This document shows, one piece after another, positions 15,970-25,346 of a DNA stretch of 64,000 bases (the first letter of the stretch is position 1; each line of letters opens with the position of its first letter). This stretch comes from Vreelandella rituensis (GTDB lineage: Bacteria; Pseudomonadota; Gammaproteobacteria; Pseudomonadales; Halomonadaceae). Position numbers and translations under genes: made by a program. The notes below the pieces were generated by a model that ran no database searches, had not been told where the DNA came from, and was given only the letters and a program-made list of their open reading frames with translations. The stretch covers positions 124,001 to 188,000 of the forward strand of contig NZ_QPIJ01000002.1 of the NCBI RefSeq assembly GCF_003336665.1, read 5' to 3'.

Positions 15970-16767
15970 TTATTGTAATGCCAGGCGGCATTTCTCAGGC
16001 AGCGCAACATCCACCGCAATGGGCAAATGATCGGAAAACAGATGGTCAAGCACACGGACGTTAGTGGCTTGGAGCGATTGCGACAACAGGATGTGATCGA
16101 GCCCACGCCGCGGCTGCCAGGAAGGATAGCTCAACAGCGGCTTGACTGGATGCAAAGGAAAGGCGCTAGTGAAACGCTCATGAGCGTGCAGCTGATCCTG
16201 GGTACAGTTTAGATCCCCCATGACCACCACATGCCGCAACGGCTGGATAATCTCGCTCAGGTAATTCAACTGGCGTACACGGCCACGATGGCTAAGCGCC
16301 AGATGCGCAACGAAGATATGCAGCGCATCCGGCCCTTCGCCATAGCGAGCATGAATGGCTCCCCGCCCCGGTAAGGTGCCGGGCAGGCGATATTCTTCGA
16401 TCCGGCTGGGCACCAAATGCGAGAGCAAGCCATTACTGTGCTGGGCGATGCGCCCCAGGTTGCGATTGAGTTGTTGGAAATGATGAGGAAACCCGGCGTG
16501 CGTGGCCAGATACTCCACCTGGTTGATTCGGCTTGAACGAAAGCTACCCCCATCTACCTCCTGTAACCCGACAATATCGAAATTTCCGAGCACGTCGCTC
16601 ATCATCTCCAGTCGTTTTAACCGCTGGGGATGAGGCAGAAAGTGCTGCCAGCTGCGGGTGAGATAGTGGTGGTAGGCCGAGGTCTGAATGCCGACCTGAA
16701 GATTGAAGGTCAACAGACGCAAATTGCCGCCTTTCTGCAGCGGCAACCTGTTGCCCAGTCTGGACAT
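15970..16767 (-). CDS. Endonuclease/exonuclease/phosphatase (EEP) family protein
   Basis: 265 residues, no signal peptide. Motifs of the DNase I-like fold are in order: LLTFNLQVG (Asn), DIVGLQEVDGG (metal-binding Glu), VMGDLNCT (Asp-Asn) and FSDHLPIAV (Asp-His). The substrate could be DNA, RNA or a phosphorylated small molecule. Its ATG directly follows the dsbA stop codon with no spacer, so it is translated with dsbA; this pairing is also known in Pseudomonas and relatives. A possible hairpin (AACGTC...GACGTT) lies just beyond its stop. Confidence 0.85.
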   Translation of the reverse strand: MSRLGNRLPLQKGGNLRLLTFNLQVGIQTSAYHHYLTRSWQHFLPHPQRLKRLEMMSDVLGNFDIVGLQEVDGGSFRSSRINQVEYLATHAGFPHHFQQLNRNLGRIAQHSNGLLSHLVPSRIEEYRLPGTLPGRGAIHARYGEGPDALHIFVAHLALSHRGRVRQLNYLSEIIQPLRHVVVMGDLNCTQDQLHAHERFTSAFPLHPVKPLLSYPSWQPRRGLDHILLSQSLQATNVRVLDHLFSDHLPIAVDVALPEKCRLALQ

Positions 16768-17400
16768 TTACTCAGCACGCTCCGTGCGCACACGTTCGAC
16801 CAGGGCACCCGCGATCTGCGGCATATTGTCCAGGCTACCGGCACTGCTGGGAGTGATCACGTAACGGCCGTCCACGATCAAGGCCGGTACGCCCATCAGG
16901 CGCATGTCGCGCATACGGCTATTGGCTTCATTGACGTGACGACGCACATTAAACGAGGTAAAAGCATCACGCGCCTCGTCTTCGCTGACGTCGTAATCAC
17001 TGAAAAATTCAGCCACGTCATCGACTGCGGTCAAGCTCTGGCCGTCTTCATGAATGGCATGAAAGAAGTCTTCATGAACGGCGTCGAGAATTCCCAGTTC
17101 CTGAGCGGCATAGAATGCCTGGGCATGCTTGTTCCAATCGCCCCCCATGGTAGCGGGCAGCCGCTGGAAGGTGACGTCATCGGGCTGTTCGGCTACCCAG
17201 GCGTTAAGCGGATCTTCGAGGTTGTAGCAATGCGGGCAGCCATACCAGAAGGCTTCGGTGACTTCGATCTGACCTTCTTCGACCTGCGTTTCCACCGGTT
17301 TGTCGAGCACCGTGTAATGCTCGCCTTCGACCAACTGGGCGGCGTTGGCCAACGTGGAAAGGGTCAAACCAGCTACCGCTACCATTAGCGTCTTTAACAT
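16768..17400 (-). CDS. dsbA: Thiol:disulfide interchange protein DsbA
   Basis: 210 residues: signal peptide ending ANA near residue 20, thioredoxin fold with the CPHC active site (Cys55, Cys58) in EAFWYGCPHCYNLE, and the cis-Pro loop MGVPALIVDG. It introduces disulfides into exported proteins in the periplasm. Together with the upstream cytochrome c4 gene and engB it reproduces the Pseudomonas order. The start has a weak GGAGAATCA ribosome-binding site. Confidence 0.94.
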   Translation of the reverse strand: MLKTLMVAVAGLTLSTLANAAQLVEGEHYTVLDKPVETQVEEGQIEVTEAFWYGCPHCYNLEDPLNAWVAEQPDDVTFQRLPATMGGDWNKHAQAFYAAQELGILDAVHEDFFHAIHEDGQSLTAVDDVAEFFSDYDVSEDEARDAFTSFNVRRHVNEANSRMRDMRLMGVPALIVDGRYVITPSSAGSLDNMPQIAGALVERVRTERAE

Positions 17401-17482
17401 GTCATTGATTCTCCGTGGGAAAGCAACGTTACGACAGCACTTGCCGCGCCGGGTTCCTCAACCGTTTCGTAATGGCGCTGCT

Positions 17483-17504
17483 GAATCCGGCCATGGCCGG
17501 ATTC
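17483..17504. other. 22-bp perfect palindrome between cytochrome c4 gene and dsbA
   Basis: Self-complementary sequence centred on CCATGG. As RNA it forms an uninterrupted hairpin. It may act as a terminator of the cytochrome gene without a U-run, or as an operator 83 bp upstream of dsbA. Confidence 0.5.
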
Positions 17505-17532
17505 GTCGATCAACCGCTGCGCTACCGGGCTG

Positions 17533-17570
17533 GATCAATTCAGGCTGTGAAGATCAATTCAGACCATGAA
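17533..17570. repeat. Two tandem 19-bp units over the cytochrome c4 stop codon
   Basis: 17533-17551 and 17552-17570 share GATCAATTCAG and TGAA and differ at about three positions. On the minus strand the promoter-proximal unit encodes the last residues and stop (HGLN*), so the second unit is an untranslated copy of the gene's 3' end. Confidence 0.7.
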
Positions 17571-18174
17571 GATAGTTGGCCACGGCCTGCATGTCGGCAT
17601 CGCTCATCTTCGAGGCAATGTCACGCATGATACGGTTCGGATCATTGGCACGCTCACCGGCAGCAAAATCTTTCAGAGTGGCGATAGTATACTGAGTGAA
17701 CTGTCCGGAAAGTGCCGGATAGACGGCACTCCCAATGCCTTGGCCGGTCGGTGTATGACAGGCGGCACAGGCGGGGATGCCCTTGGCCATGTCACCGGCA
17801 CGGAAAATCTCTTCGCCACGTGCCAATAACTCACCTTCATCCACGGCCTGGCCTACGTTGGGGTCTTTAGCGGAATAGTAAGCCGCAACGTCCCACGCAT
17901 CCTGGTCGGAGTAGTTATCGACCAGACCGGCCATTTGAGCTACCACACGGTTGCCGTCACGGATGTCCATGATTTGCTTGGCGATATACGACATTTGTTG
18001 CCCCGCCAAGTGCGGGAAGGTAGGCACGGAGCTAAGACCTTCCTGACCGTGACAGGCTGCACAGGTTTGCGCTTTTTCCCGACCCGCCGCCGCATCCGCG
18101 TCAGCTTGAAGGTCGGCGTGAACGGTGCCGACGGCACCCATGGTAATTGCCAGGCTTGCCAGTAACTTTCTCAT
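17554..18174 (-). CDS. Di-haem cytochrome c4
   Basis: 206 residues: signal peptide (1-20, VHA) and two c-type haem sites CAACH at residues 38-42 and 136-140. Each domain has a downstream methionine ligand region (VVAQMAGLV and SKMSDADM). Length and symmetric two-domain structure fit cytochrome c4, a periplasmic electron donor to terminal oxidases such as cbb3. It lies upstream of dsbA and divergent from engB, as in Pseudomonas. The gene ends inside a 19-bp tandem duplication. Confidence 0.92.
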   Translation of the reverse strand: MRKLLASLAITMGAVGTVHADLQADADAAAGREKAQTCAACHGQEGLSSVPTFPHLAGQQMSYIAKQIMDIRDGNRVVAQMAGLVDNYSDQDAWDVAAYYSAKDPNVGQAVDEGELLARGEEIFRAGDMAKGIPACAACHTPTGQGIGSAVYPALSGQFTQYTIATLKDFAAGERANDPNRIMRDIASKMSDADMQAVANYLHGLN

Positions 18175-18502
18175 TGCTGTTCCACTATGCCGTTAGGTTA
18201 TTGACTGCTACGCATCCTGGGCGCCGCCCGGTCTTATCAACATTACCAAGCTGAGCCGCCCCTGTGCCACGGTGGCGAACAAGGCGTTGGTTGGTCGCTG
18301 CCGGCCAGAGCGCGATGGTACACTAACGCCACAGGTCGCAGATACAAAACACTTGCATTATACCGAATCACCTAGGCGGCGGGAATGCAACTCCCGACCT
18401 GCTTTAGGGGTAGATTCACCACTTTGCATCCAAATCGCTGTTTCAAGGAGTGATTTGCGTGCTATTGCCCTTGCGGTTTTGTCATTTTCAGGATCTTTCT
18501 AC
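18175..18502. other. Divergent intergenic region, cytochrome c4 / engB
   Basis: 328 bp that must hold both promoters. A small hairpin (CGGGA...TCCCG, about 18380-18396) is visible, but I find no terminator, tRNA or convincing ORF. In other gammaproteobacteria a small RNA (Spot 42 or ErsA) lies between polA and engB; polA is absent here and I see no match to either RNA. Confidence 0.4.
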
Positions 18503-19150
18503 ATGCCTACAAGCCCCCAGGACAACGCGCCTATCAAGCGCTTGAACTACCCTACTGCCAGCTTCATGACCAGCGCACCGACACTTGCCCAGTGCCCGTC
18601 CGACATAGGCGCTGAGGTGGCATTCGCCGGACGATCCAATGCCGGAAAGTCCAGCGCTATCAATGCCTTGACTCAGCAGAAAGGGCTCGCCCGCACCTCG
18701 CGCACGCCGGGGCGTACTCAGCTGATCAATTTCTTCAGCGTGGCCAACGACGAAGCCCTGCGCCTGGTCGACTTGCCCGGTTATGGTTACGCCCAGGTAC
18801 CCGAGGCGGTCAAGCTCGAATGGCAACGCCACCTGTCCGAATACCTGCGCGAGCGATTCAGTCTGCGTGGTCTGGTGTTGCTGATGGATGTGCGTCACCC
18901 CTTGACCGAATTCGACCAAATGATGCTGGGCTGGGCCGACAAACGCGAAATGCCGGTACACATCTTGCTGACCAAATCGGACAAACTAAAGAACGGTCCC
19001 GCCAAGGCGGCGCTGCAGAAGGTTCGCTCACGCCTGCATGAATGGGAGGACCTGGTGTCGATTCAACTGTTCTCCTCGCTCAAGCGGGAAGGGGTGGATA
19101 CCTTGTCGCAGCGCCTGGATCAGTGGTTGTCACCCCCGAACGAGACATAG
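18503..19150 (+). CDS. engB: Ribosome-biogenesis GTPase EngB (YihA/YsxC)
   Basis: 215 residues. G1 is GRSNAGKSS (43-51), the G2 region [12 protein letters not shown]3 DLPGYGYA, G4 TKSDK and G5 near the C-terminal FSSLKREGV. The protein is an essential GTPase in assembly of the large ribosomal subunit. The ATG at 18503 begins MPTSPQDN and follows AGGA; the frame is open upstream but reads through the promoter region. Its last 71 bp overlap the 3' end of the convergent HAD gene. Confidence 0.94.
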   Translation: MPTSPQDNAPIKRLNYPTASFMTSAPTLAQCPSDIGAEVAFAGRSNAGKSSAINALTQQKGLARTSRTPGRTQLINFFSVANDEALRLVDLPGYGYAQVPEAVKLEWQRHLSEYLRERFSLRGLVLLMDVRHPLTEFDQMMLGWADKREMPVHILLTKSDKLKNGPAKAALQKVRSRLHEWEDLVSIQLFSSLKREGVDTLSQRLDQWLSPPNET

Positions 19151-19883
19151 GCGCAAGGCGCTCGATCAACGCCGGCAAATCACTTACGTGAGCCAGGCGG
19201 TGCACCCCGGATGGCAAGCGAAGTGGCGGCGCCTGAAGGGGAGCTATCCAGGCAACCTGCATTCCCAGCCGCTGGGCCGGCAACACATCGTCACACCAGG
19301 AATCTCCCACATGCAGCGCCGCTGAGGGCGCCACCCCCATCCGCGCCAGTGCCGCCAGAAAAGGCCTCGGATCAGGTTTTGGCGCCAACATTTCACCGGC
19401 AGCAATCATGACATTGAAGTGGCTTGCAAAGGGCAGCCGGGCCAGGTGGATATTGCCGTTGGTGATCGCCGCCAGCTTGAAGCGTTGCCCCAGGCAAGCC
19501 AGCAACGGCGCTACTTCCGGATGAGGCGTGACCTCCAGACGCAAACGGCGAAACTCATCCATGGCGGCGGCGGCCCACATGATCGCGCTGCTGCGTGGCA
19601 GTTTCAGAGTTTGTAGCTGCTCAGCCAAGGCCCGTTCACGCAGCCAGGTGAAGTCGCCACGCCGCAAGGCATGGGTTTGCGCCAGCTGTAAACGGCGGCT
19701 CTGATAATCGGCCAGCCCCAGGCGCTCGGCAAGTTGCAGGGGTTCGCCACCCTGCGTCTGCTGCCAAGCATCCAGACACTGGCTCAGCCAGGCGTAATGG
19801 CCATGTTCTGTGCGCTGCATCACCCCGCGGTTGTCCCACAATGTATCATCTAGGTCGAAGGTCAGCGCTTGCAATCGCTTCAT
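19080..19883 (-). CDS. HAD-superfamily hydrolase (subfamily IA)
   Basis: 267 residues. HAD motifs in order: [12 protein letters not shown] with Asp10/Asp12; [16 protein letters not shown] lysine; [11 protein letters not shown]. The cap domain lies between motifs I and II. It resembles YigB-type phosphatases (FMN/5-amino-6-ribitylaminouracil phosphate and other phosphomonoesters). The conserved part ends near LPALIERL; the last 20 or so residues are read from the complement of engB and are probably dispensable. Confidence 0.88.
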   Translation of the reverse strand: MKRLQALTFDLDDTLWDNRGVMQRTEHGHYAWLSQCLDAWQQTQGGEPLQLAERLGLADYQSRRLQLAQTHALRRGDFTWLRERALAEQLQTLKLPRSSAIMWAAAAMDEFRRLRLEVTPHPEVAPLLACLGQRFKLAAITNGNIHLARLPFASHFNVMIAAGEMLAPKPDPRPFLAALARMGVAPSAALHVGDSWCDDVLPAQRLGMQVAWIAPLQAPPLRLPSGVHRLAHVSDLPALIERLAPMSRSGVTTTDPGAATRYPPLPA

Positions 19884-20044
19884 GGTTTACTCCGCTCATG
19901 AGAAGGCGTTCAAGAAGGGCCTGATGGCGGCTCGGTGGTGCTATACACTGCCAAAGGCACAGGAAAACACAAGAGGGCAACCGCTTGAACGAAGACGGCT
20001 CACTTCCTATTTACAAGCATATCCACAGTGACATTCACGGCGCC

Positions 20045-21007
20045 ATGGGTAATCCAGGCAATATCCAAGCACCCCTTCACAGAGCACGGGCGCTGTTTAT
20101 CCGGCTACTGCTGGCGGTGCTGCTGACAAGCTCTCCCGGGGCATGGGCCGGTAATATCGAAGGCACCCTGGGGGCCGTAGGCTCGGACACCATGGCCGGG
20201 CTGATGCTGCGCTGGGGTGAAGCCCTGGTGACTCGCCACCCCGACGTTCGGCTGCAATTTCAAGCCAGCGGTTCCGCCAGCGCCCCGCCGGCGCTACTCG
20301 CCGGAACCACGCGGTTAGGGCCGATGTCACGCCGGATGACAGCCGAGGAACACCAGGCTTTCGAGAAGCGCTATGGTTATCCGCTGCTTGAACTGAAGGT
20401 AGCATTGGATGCCTTGGTGGTAGCGGTGCATCGTCACAATCCTTTGCGCCAGCTGAACCTGGCTCAGCTGGATGCCATCTTTTCCAGCACACGGGCATGT
20501 GGCGAACAGGCACCACTGAGACGCTGGCAAGCCTTTCCCGCCACCCTTGACTGGCCCTACGGCAAGATTGCCCTGCATGGCCGCAACCTGGCCTCCGGCA
20601 CCTATGGGTTGTTTCGCCAACGGGTGCTATGCGGCGGCGAATTTCGCCGTGATATCAGCGAGTATCCCGGCTCCTCGGCGGTCATCGCCGCCGTGGGCGA
20701 ATCTCCCGGTGCCATGGGCTATGCCGCCTACAATCATCTGACGCCGATGGTCCACCCACTCGGGATAGCCGAGCAGGATAGCCAAGCCGTCCTGCCTACC
20801 GAAGAAGCCATTCAGTCCGGCCGTTATCCGCTGTCGCGCTTTCTGTATCTTTACGTCAACCTACCGCCGAATGAGACACTGCCTGCTGCCGAGCGGGCCT
20901 TTATCGAACTGATTCTCTCCGACGAAGGGCAGCGTATTGCCCGAGCCGCTGGTTTTGTGCCTCTTTCCGCCCCTACACTCAAGGCGCAAGAACTCTCCGG
21001 GGATTAA
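20045..21007 (+). CDS. pstS: Phosphate-binding protein PstS of the Pst transporter
   Basis: 320 residues from the ATG. Signal peptide ARALFIRLLLAVLLTSSPGAWA, then the PBP fold with phosphate-loop segments GAVGSDTMAGLM, FQASGSASAPPALL, the later SGTYGLFR, and PGSSAVIAAVGESPGAMGYA. It captures inorganic phosphate in the periplasm for PstCAB. An alternative start is TTG at 19985, which has a better-placed GAGGG but would add 20 residues before the signal peptide. No Pho box is visible upstream, in contrast to pstC. Confidence 0.85.
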   Translation: MGNPGNIQAPLHRARALFIRLLLAVLLTSSPGAWAGNIEGTLGAVGSDTMAGLMLRWGEALVTRHPDVRLQFQASGSASAPPALLAGTTRLGPMSRRMTAEEHQAFEKRYGYPLLELKVALDALVVAVHRHNPLRQLNLAQLDAIFSSTRACGEQAPLRRWQAFPATLDWPYGKIALHGRNLASGTYGLFRQRVLCGGEFRRDISEYPGSSAVIAAVGESPGAMGYAAYNHLTPMVHPLGIAEQDSQAVLPTEEAIQSGRYPLSRFLYLYVNLPPNETLPAAERAFIELILSDEGQRIARAAGFVPLSAPTLKAQELSGD

Positions 21008-21008
21008 G

Positions 21009-21037
21009 CTGTCACCCGGCTGTCATAAAATTGTCTT
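21009..21037 (+). promoter_or_regulatory. Pho box (three PhoB half-sites) upstream of pstC
   Basis: Heptamers CTGTCAC (21009), CTGTCAT (21020) and TTGTCTT (21031) repeat at exactly 11-bp spacing, the PhoB direct-repeat geometry. The array starts right after the pstS stop codon and lies 66 bp upstream of the pstC ATG, giving pstCAB-phoU its own phosphate-starvation promoter. Confidence 0.88.
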
Positions 21038-21102
21038 ACGCTGGGTCAGCGTCCCTCTTGCTCACCCAGCGTTTCCACTTGTGAGTCTTCATTGATTTCA
21101 CC

Positions 21103-22218
21103 ATGACACCATCACCCGATACGCTCAATCAGCGCTTGCGCCTGGCCCGCGACCGCCTCGCTACCGGTTTGATCACCGCTGGCGGCATCGGTGTTCTGTT
21201 AGCGGTACTGGCGATCGCCGTGTTTCTGCTCTGGGAAACGCTGCCGCTGCTGCGTCTGGGCGACACCCTAGCCTTGGCCAAGCTGACCCCGCTGGCCTGG
21301 GGTACCCTGAAAGCCGCTTTCTACGCGCTGCTGTTCGCCGTGCCCCTAGCGCTGGGTGCGGCAATGTATTCGGCGCTGTTCATGTCCACCCGCCTGCGCC
21401 ACCGGCTCAAACCCACGCTGGAAATGATGGAGGCCATTCCCGGTGTGGTGGTGGGGTTTATCGCTGGTCTGATCATCGCCCCCTGGGTTGAGCGTCACCT
21501 GGCCGGCACCTTGCTGCTGGTAATCGGCTTACCACTGAGCGCCCTGCTCGTGGGAGTGGCCTGGCATCACCTCGGCACTCGCCTGCAGCGCACGCTTCCC
21601 TTGAGCTGGGCGGGATTGTGGCTGGTGCCCTGGTTCGTCTTGATGATTGTCTTAATATTCTGGGTCACGCCCCAGCTGGAACAGTACCTGCCCGAAGGTG
21701 ACTTGCGCCGTTTTCTGGATAAGCAGTGGGGCATCGACTATGCCACCCGCAATGCCATGATCGTGGGAGTGGCCATGGGCTTCGCTGTGATTCCAAGTAT
21801 TTACGCCCTGGCCGAAGACGCCCTGGCCGACGTGCCTAAAAGCTTGCTCGAAGGCGCCCAGGCGCTAGGCGCCACCCGCTGGCAGGCGCTGTGGAAAGTG
21901 GCCTTGCCTACCGCCGGGCCTGGGCTATTTTCAGCAGTGATGATCGGGGCCGGGCGTGCGGTGGGCGAGACCATGATCGTCTTGATGGCCAGTGGCAATA
22001 CCGCCCTGTTCAGTGCCAGTCCCTTTGAAGGCATGCGCTCGATTTCAGCGGCCATTGCCATTGAGTTACCTGAAGCCGCACCCGACAGCCTGACCTATCA
22101 TTTATTGATTCTCGCCGCCCTGGCGTTGTTCGTGTTCACTTTCCTGGTCAATACCCTGGCGGAAGCGGTGCGTCAACGACTGAGACGTCGTTACCGGCGC
22201 CTGGAAGGCCATCCATGA
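21103..22218 (+). CDS. pstC: Phosphate ABC transporter permease PstC, compact form
   Basis: 371 residues. The C-terminal two thirds (NAMIVGVAMGFAVIPSIYALAEDAL, LLEGAQALGATRWQALWKV with the EAA loop, and GRAVGETMIVLMASGNT) match the long PstC class of Pseudomonas and Vibrio, which is about 700 residues. Here the first helix (LLAVLAIAVFLLWETLPLL) runs after only about 15 residues into LTPLAWGTLKAAFYALLFAVPLALG, so the large periplasmic domain normally in between is absent. It forms the inner-membrane channel with PstA. Stop and pstA start overlap by 4 bp. Confidence 0.9.
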   Translation: MTPSPDTLNQRLRLARDRLATGLITAGGIGVLLAVLAIAVFLLWETLPLLRLGDTLALAKLTPLAWGTLKAAFYALLFAVPLALGAAMYSALFMSTRLRHRLKPTLEMMEAIPGVVVGFIAGLIIAPWVERHLAGTLLLVIGLPLSALLVGVAWHHLGTRLQRTLPLSWAGLWLVPWFVLMIVLIFWVTPQLEQYLPEGDLRRFLDKQWGIDYATRNAMIVGVAMGFAVIPSIYALAEDALADVPKSLLEGAQALGATRWQALWKVALPTAGPGLFSAVMIGAGRAVGETMIVLMASGNTALFSASPFEGMRSISAAIAIELPEAAPDSLTYHLLILAALALFVFTFLVNTLAEAVRQRLRRRYRRLEGHP

Positions 22219-23669
22219 TCCAGCGCCTGGCAAAAAACCGTGATGAGGCCTGGCCATGGTTGAGCGCGGCGAGCGTTGCGCTTTCGCTGCTCATGCTGGC
22301 CGCATTGATGAGCTTGCTGGTGGTGCGCGGCCTGGGCCATTTCTGGCCGGCACCGATTGAAGAAGTCACGCTCGCCGATGGCCAGGTCATCGCCGGGCAT
22401 GCGGTGCGCGAAGCTCCCCTGCCTGACCGCCCCGGCCATGAACGGCTGTATTACACCGCCAATCGCGACCTCGACGGTGCGCTCTGGCAATGGGTGGCGC
22501 TGGACGCCATTCAAACGCGTTCCACCCCGGCTGACCTGGTGCTTCTCGACCGCGCGTCCTGGGGAGATTTCGTCGGCCGACTGGTGGCCGTGGTGACGCC
22601 GAACGAGCGCTTGGAAGGCGAAGCTGCCTGGCAGGCGTTGCAGCAGCACCTGAACCAGAGAAACGCGGTAGCCAATGGCGCACCCTCCAGTGCCGCCTCC
22701 GGTGACAGCCATGTGCCTGGTGATACTTATCTGCCCGGAGATACTTATCTAATAGTGGAAAGCGTCGAGGGGCGTCGACGACAGCAACCCTTACATGACA
22801 TTCATCGGGCCCAGCGCCCCAATGCCATGTCCATGGGTGAGAATATTCAGACTTGGGGCGGCGCTGTATGGCGTTTTCTCAGCCAGGGGCCGCGAGCGGC
22901 CAATACCGGCGGCGGCGTCTGGCCAGCCATTTTCGGTACCGTCCTGATGGTGTTGCTGATGTCACTTCTGGTGACCCCCTTCGGCGTGCTGGCAGCGATC
23001 TATCTCAATGAAATTGCGCATCAAGGACGCCTGACGCGGCTGGTGCGCATCGGGGTGCGTAATCTCGCCGGGGTCCCTTCGATCGTCTACGGTGTCTTCG
23101 GCCTGGGAGTATTCGTCTACGGCATCGGGGGAAGCCTCGATGAATGGTTCTTCAGCGACACCCTGCCCTCACCCACTTTCGGCACCGGGGGCTTGCTGTG
23201 GGCATCCTTGACCCTGGCGCTTCTGACCTTGCCGGTGGTGATCGTGGCGACGGAAGAAGGTCTGGCGCGAATTCCCGATGCCCAGCGCGAAGGGGCGCTG
23301 GCCCTGGGCGCCACCCGCCTGGAAATGCTCACCCGGATCGTGCTGCCGATGGCCGCCCCGGCCATGCTGACCGGGGTGATTCTCGCCGTGGCGCGCGCCG
23401 CCGGCGAGGTCGCGCCCCTGATGCTGGTAGGTGTCGCCAAACTGGCGCCCCAGATGCCGTTGGATGGTGAATTTCCCTATCTGCACCTGGAGCGCAAGTT
23501 TATGCACCTTGGCTACCATATCTTTGATACCGCCTTTCACGGCGAAGATGTCCAGGCTGCTTTGCCCTTGGTGTACGCCACGGCATTGCTTCTGGTGTTG
23601 ATTGTGCTGGTGCTTAACCTGACTGCCATATTTCTGCGTCATCATCTCAGGCGCGAACGAGGAAACTGA
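22215..23669 (+). CDS. pstA: Phosphate ABC transporter permease PstA
   Basis: 484 residues, the long proteobacterial PstA class. One N-terminal helix, a periplasmic domain of about 190 residues, then the permease core: [51 protein letters not shown] (EAA loop) and [15 protein letters not shown]. It works with PstC in the inner membrane. Within the periplasmic domain PGDTYL is duplicated in tandem, the product of an 18-bp repeat at about 22715-22750. It overlaps pstC by 4 bp and pstB by 1 bp. Confidence 0.93.
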   Translation: MIQRLAKNRDEAWPWLSAASVALSLLMLAALMSLLVVRGLGHFWPAPIEEVTLADGQVIAGHAVREAPLPDRPGHERLYYTANRDLDGALWQWVALDAIQTRSTPADLVLLDRASWGDFVGRLVAVVTPNERLEGEAAWQALQQHLNQRNAVANGAPSSAASGDSHVPGDTYLPGDTYLIVESVEGRRRQQPLHDIHRAQRPNAMSMGENIQTWGGAVWRFLSQGPRAANTGGGVWPAIFGTVLMVLLMSLLVTPFGVLAAIYLNEIAHQGRLTRLVRIGVRNLAGVPSIVYGVFGLGVFVYGIGGSLDEWFFSDTLPSPTFGTGGLLWASLTLALLTLPVVIVATEEGLARIPDAQREGALALGATRLEMLTRIVLPMAAPAMLTGVILAVARAAGEVAPLMLVGVAKLAPQMPLDGEFPYLHLERKFMHLGYHIFDTAFHGEDVQAALPLVYATALLLVLIVLVLNLTAIFLRHHLRRERGN

Positions 23670-24499
23670 TGCAAGCGTCGTTACCGAAATCCGCTCCCGG
23701 CAGCTCCGCTTCCGACAGTGCTGCGGTCATGCATTTCGCCACGACCGAGAGTTGTCTGGATATCAATGATTTCAGTCTGGCCTACGCCGGCGTGCCCGCC
23801 TTGCAGCACTTATCACTGCAGGTACCGCGTCACCGGGTCACGGCGTTCATCGGACCTTCCGGCTGTGGCAAGTCGACCCTGTTGCGGGCCATCAACCGGC
23901 TGCACGACCTGAACGAGTCGGTGACTCTCAGCGGGAACATTCAATTGGAGGGCCGGGACATTCACGCCCCCCAGCTGAACGTGGCGGAATTGCGTCGACG
24001 GGTAGGAATGGTGTTCCAGAACCCCAATCCTTTTCCTATGTCGATTTATGAAAACGTCGCCTTTGGTCTGCGCCTGCAAGGCCGAATGCCCAAACGCAAA
24101 CGCGATGACACTGTCGAATGGGCGCTGCAGTCAGCCGCGCTGTGGGAGGAGGTAAAGGATCGTCTGTACCGCTCTGCCTGGACCTTGTCGGGTGGGCAGC
24201 AGCAGCGTCTGGTCATCGCCCGTACCCTGGCGGTGCGCCCTGATGTACTGCTGCTGGATGAGCCGGCCTCGGCGCTCGACCCCATCTCGACGCTCAAGAT
24301 CGAGGAGCTGATACGCAACCTGAAGTCGCAACTGACCCTGGTGCTGGTCACTCATAACATGCAGCAGGCAGCCCGGGTTTCGGACTACACGGCCTTTCTC
24401 CAAGGGGGGGAATTGGTGGAATACGGCCCCACCGATAGCGTGTTCACCAATCCGCGCCTGCAGCGCACCGAAAACTACATTACCGGCCGTATGGCGTAA
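23669..24499 (+). CDS. pstB: Phosphate ABC transporter ATP-binding protein PstB
   Basis: 276 residues. Walker [10 protein letters not shown] (62-70), Q-loop [16 protein letters not shown] (typical of PstB), signature LSGGQQQR, Walker [14 protein letters not shown] and H-loop [14 protein letters not shown]. It supplies energy for phosphate uptake. The ATG overlaps the pstA stop (TGATG) and has GAGG at the right distance. Confidence 0.95.
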   Translation: MQASLPKSAPGSSASDSAAVMHFATTESCLDINDFSLAYAGVPALQHLSLQVPRHRVTAFIGPSGCGKSTLLRAINRLHDLNESVTLSGNIQLEGRDIHAPQLNVAELRRRVGMVFQNPNPFPMSIYENVAFGLRLQGRMPKRKRDDTVEWALQSAALWEEVKDRLYRSAWTLSGGQQQRLVIARTLAVRPDVLLLDEPASALDPISTLKIEELIRNLKSQLTLVLVTHNMQQAARVSDYTAFLQGGELVEYGPTDSVFTNPRLQRTENYITGRMA

Positions 24500-24538
24500 C
24501 CAGCGGCTAACACAGGCCACCGGCCCAGGAGAAATACA

Positions 24539-25264
24539 ATGGATATCACCAGCGATACGCATAGCCAGCACATTTCCCGTCAGTTCAATCAGGAACTGGA
24601 AGAACTCAAGACCCATCTGATGGCCATGGGCGGCCTGGTGGAACAACAGGTACAGGAGGCAGTCAAGTCCCTTCTGGACAATGACTCTCGCCTGGCGGAG
24701 AAGATCCGTGACAACGACCGCCAGGTCAACGACCTTCAGATTCAGATTGACGATGAATGCACCCGGATACTGGCACGCCGCCAGCCGGCCGCCTCCGACC
24801 TGCGCCTGGTGGTGGCGGTGATTCGCGCCACCTCGGACCTTGAGCGTATCGGCGATGAAGCCAGCAAGATCGCCCGCAATGCCCTCAGCTTGAGCGAAGG
24901 CAACAGTCATGTGAAAGGCTTGGTGGAAGTCCGGCATATCAGCGAGCATGTGCGCAAGATGCTGCGCGATTCGCTCACCGCCTTCGCCCGCTTCGATACC
25001 GAACTGGCCATGCGGGTGGTACACGAAGACAAGCTGGTGGATGACGAGTACGGCAGCGCCATGCGCTCCTTGATGACCTTCATGATGGAGGACAGCCGTT
25101 CGATCAGCTCGGTGCTCAACGTCATGTGGGTGCTGCGCGCCCTGGAGCGGGTGGGTGACCACGCCAACAACCTGGCCGAATACGTGGTCTATCTGGTCAA
25201 GGGCCTGGATATTCGCCACACCGCTCCGGAAGAGCTCGATGAGAACATGCTGAAAAAGCCCTGA
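24539..25264 (+). CDS. phoU: Phosphate-signalling regulator PhoU
   Basis: 241 residues, all helical, two copies of the three-helix PhoU repeat. Metal-binding acidic motifs are ATSDLERIGDEASKIARNA and RALERVGDHANNLAEY. PhoU links Pst transport state to the PhoR kinase and keeps the Pho regulon off when phosphate is plentiful. A good ribosome-binding site (AGGAGAAATACA) precedes the ATG, 39 bp after pstB. It faces phoR across an 82-bp gap holding a 16-bp duplication. Confidence 0.95.
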   Translation: MDITSDTHSQHISRQFNQELEELKTHLMAMGGLVEQQVQEAVKSLLDNDSRLAEKIRDNDRQVNDLQIQIDDECTRILARRQPAASDLRLVVAVIRATSDLERIGDEASKIARNALSLSEGNSHVKGLVEVRHISEHVRKMLRDSLTAFARFDTELAMRVVHEDKLVDDEYGSAMRSLMTFMMEDSRSISSVLNVMWVLRALERVGDHANNLAEYVVYLVKGLDIRHTAPEELDENMLKKP

Positions 25265-25296
25265 CTTGAGGTTAAAAAAGCTTGAGGTTGAAACGA
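25265..25296. repeat. Two tandem 16-bp units after the phoU stop
   Basis: Units at 25265 and 25281 both begin CTTGAGGTT and then diverge (AAAAAAG versus GAAACGA). The array begins immediately after the stop codon. Confidence 0.6.
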
Positions 25297-25346
25297 TAAG
25301 ATCGACGCCCGCCTGGCGCTAGCTACAGAAGATGCCTGGACACAGA

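Noticed and set aside
18175-18502. Spot 42 or ErsA-type small RNA next to engB
   Set aside because: That RNA lies between polA and engB in other bacteria; polA is not here and neither core nor terminator is present.
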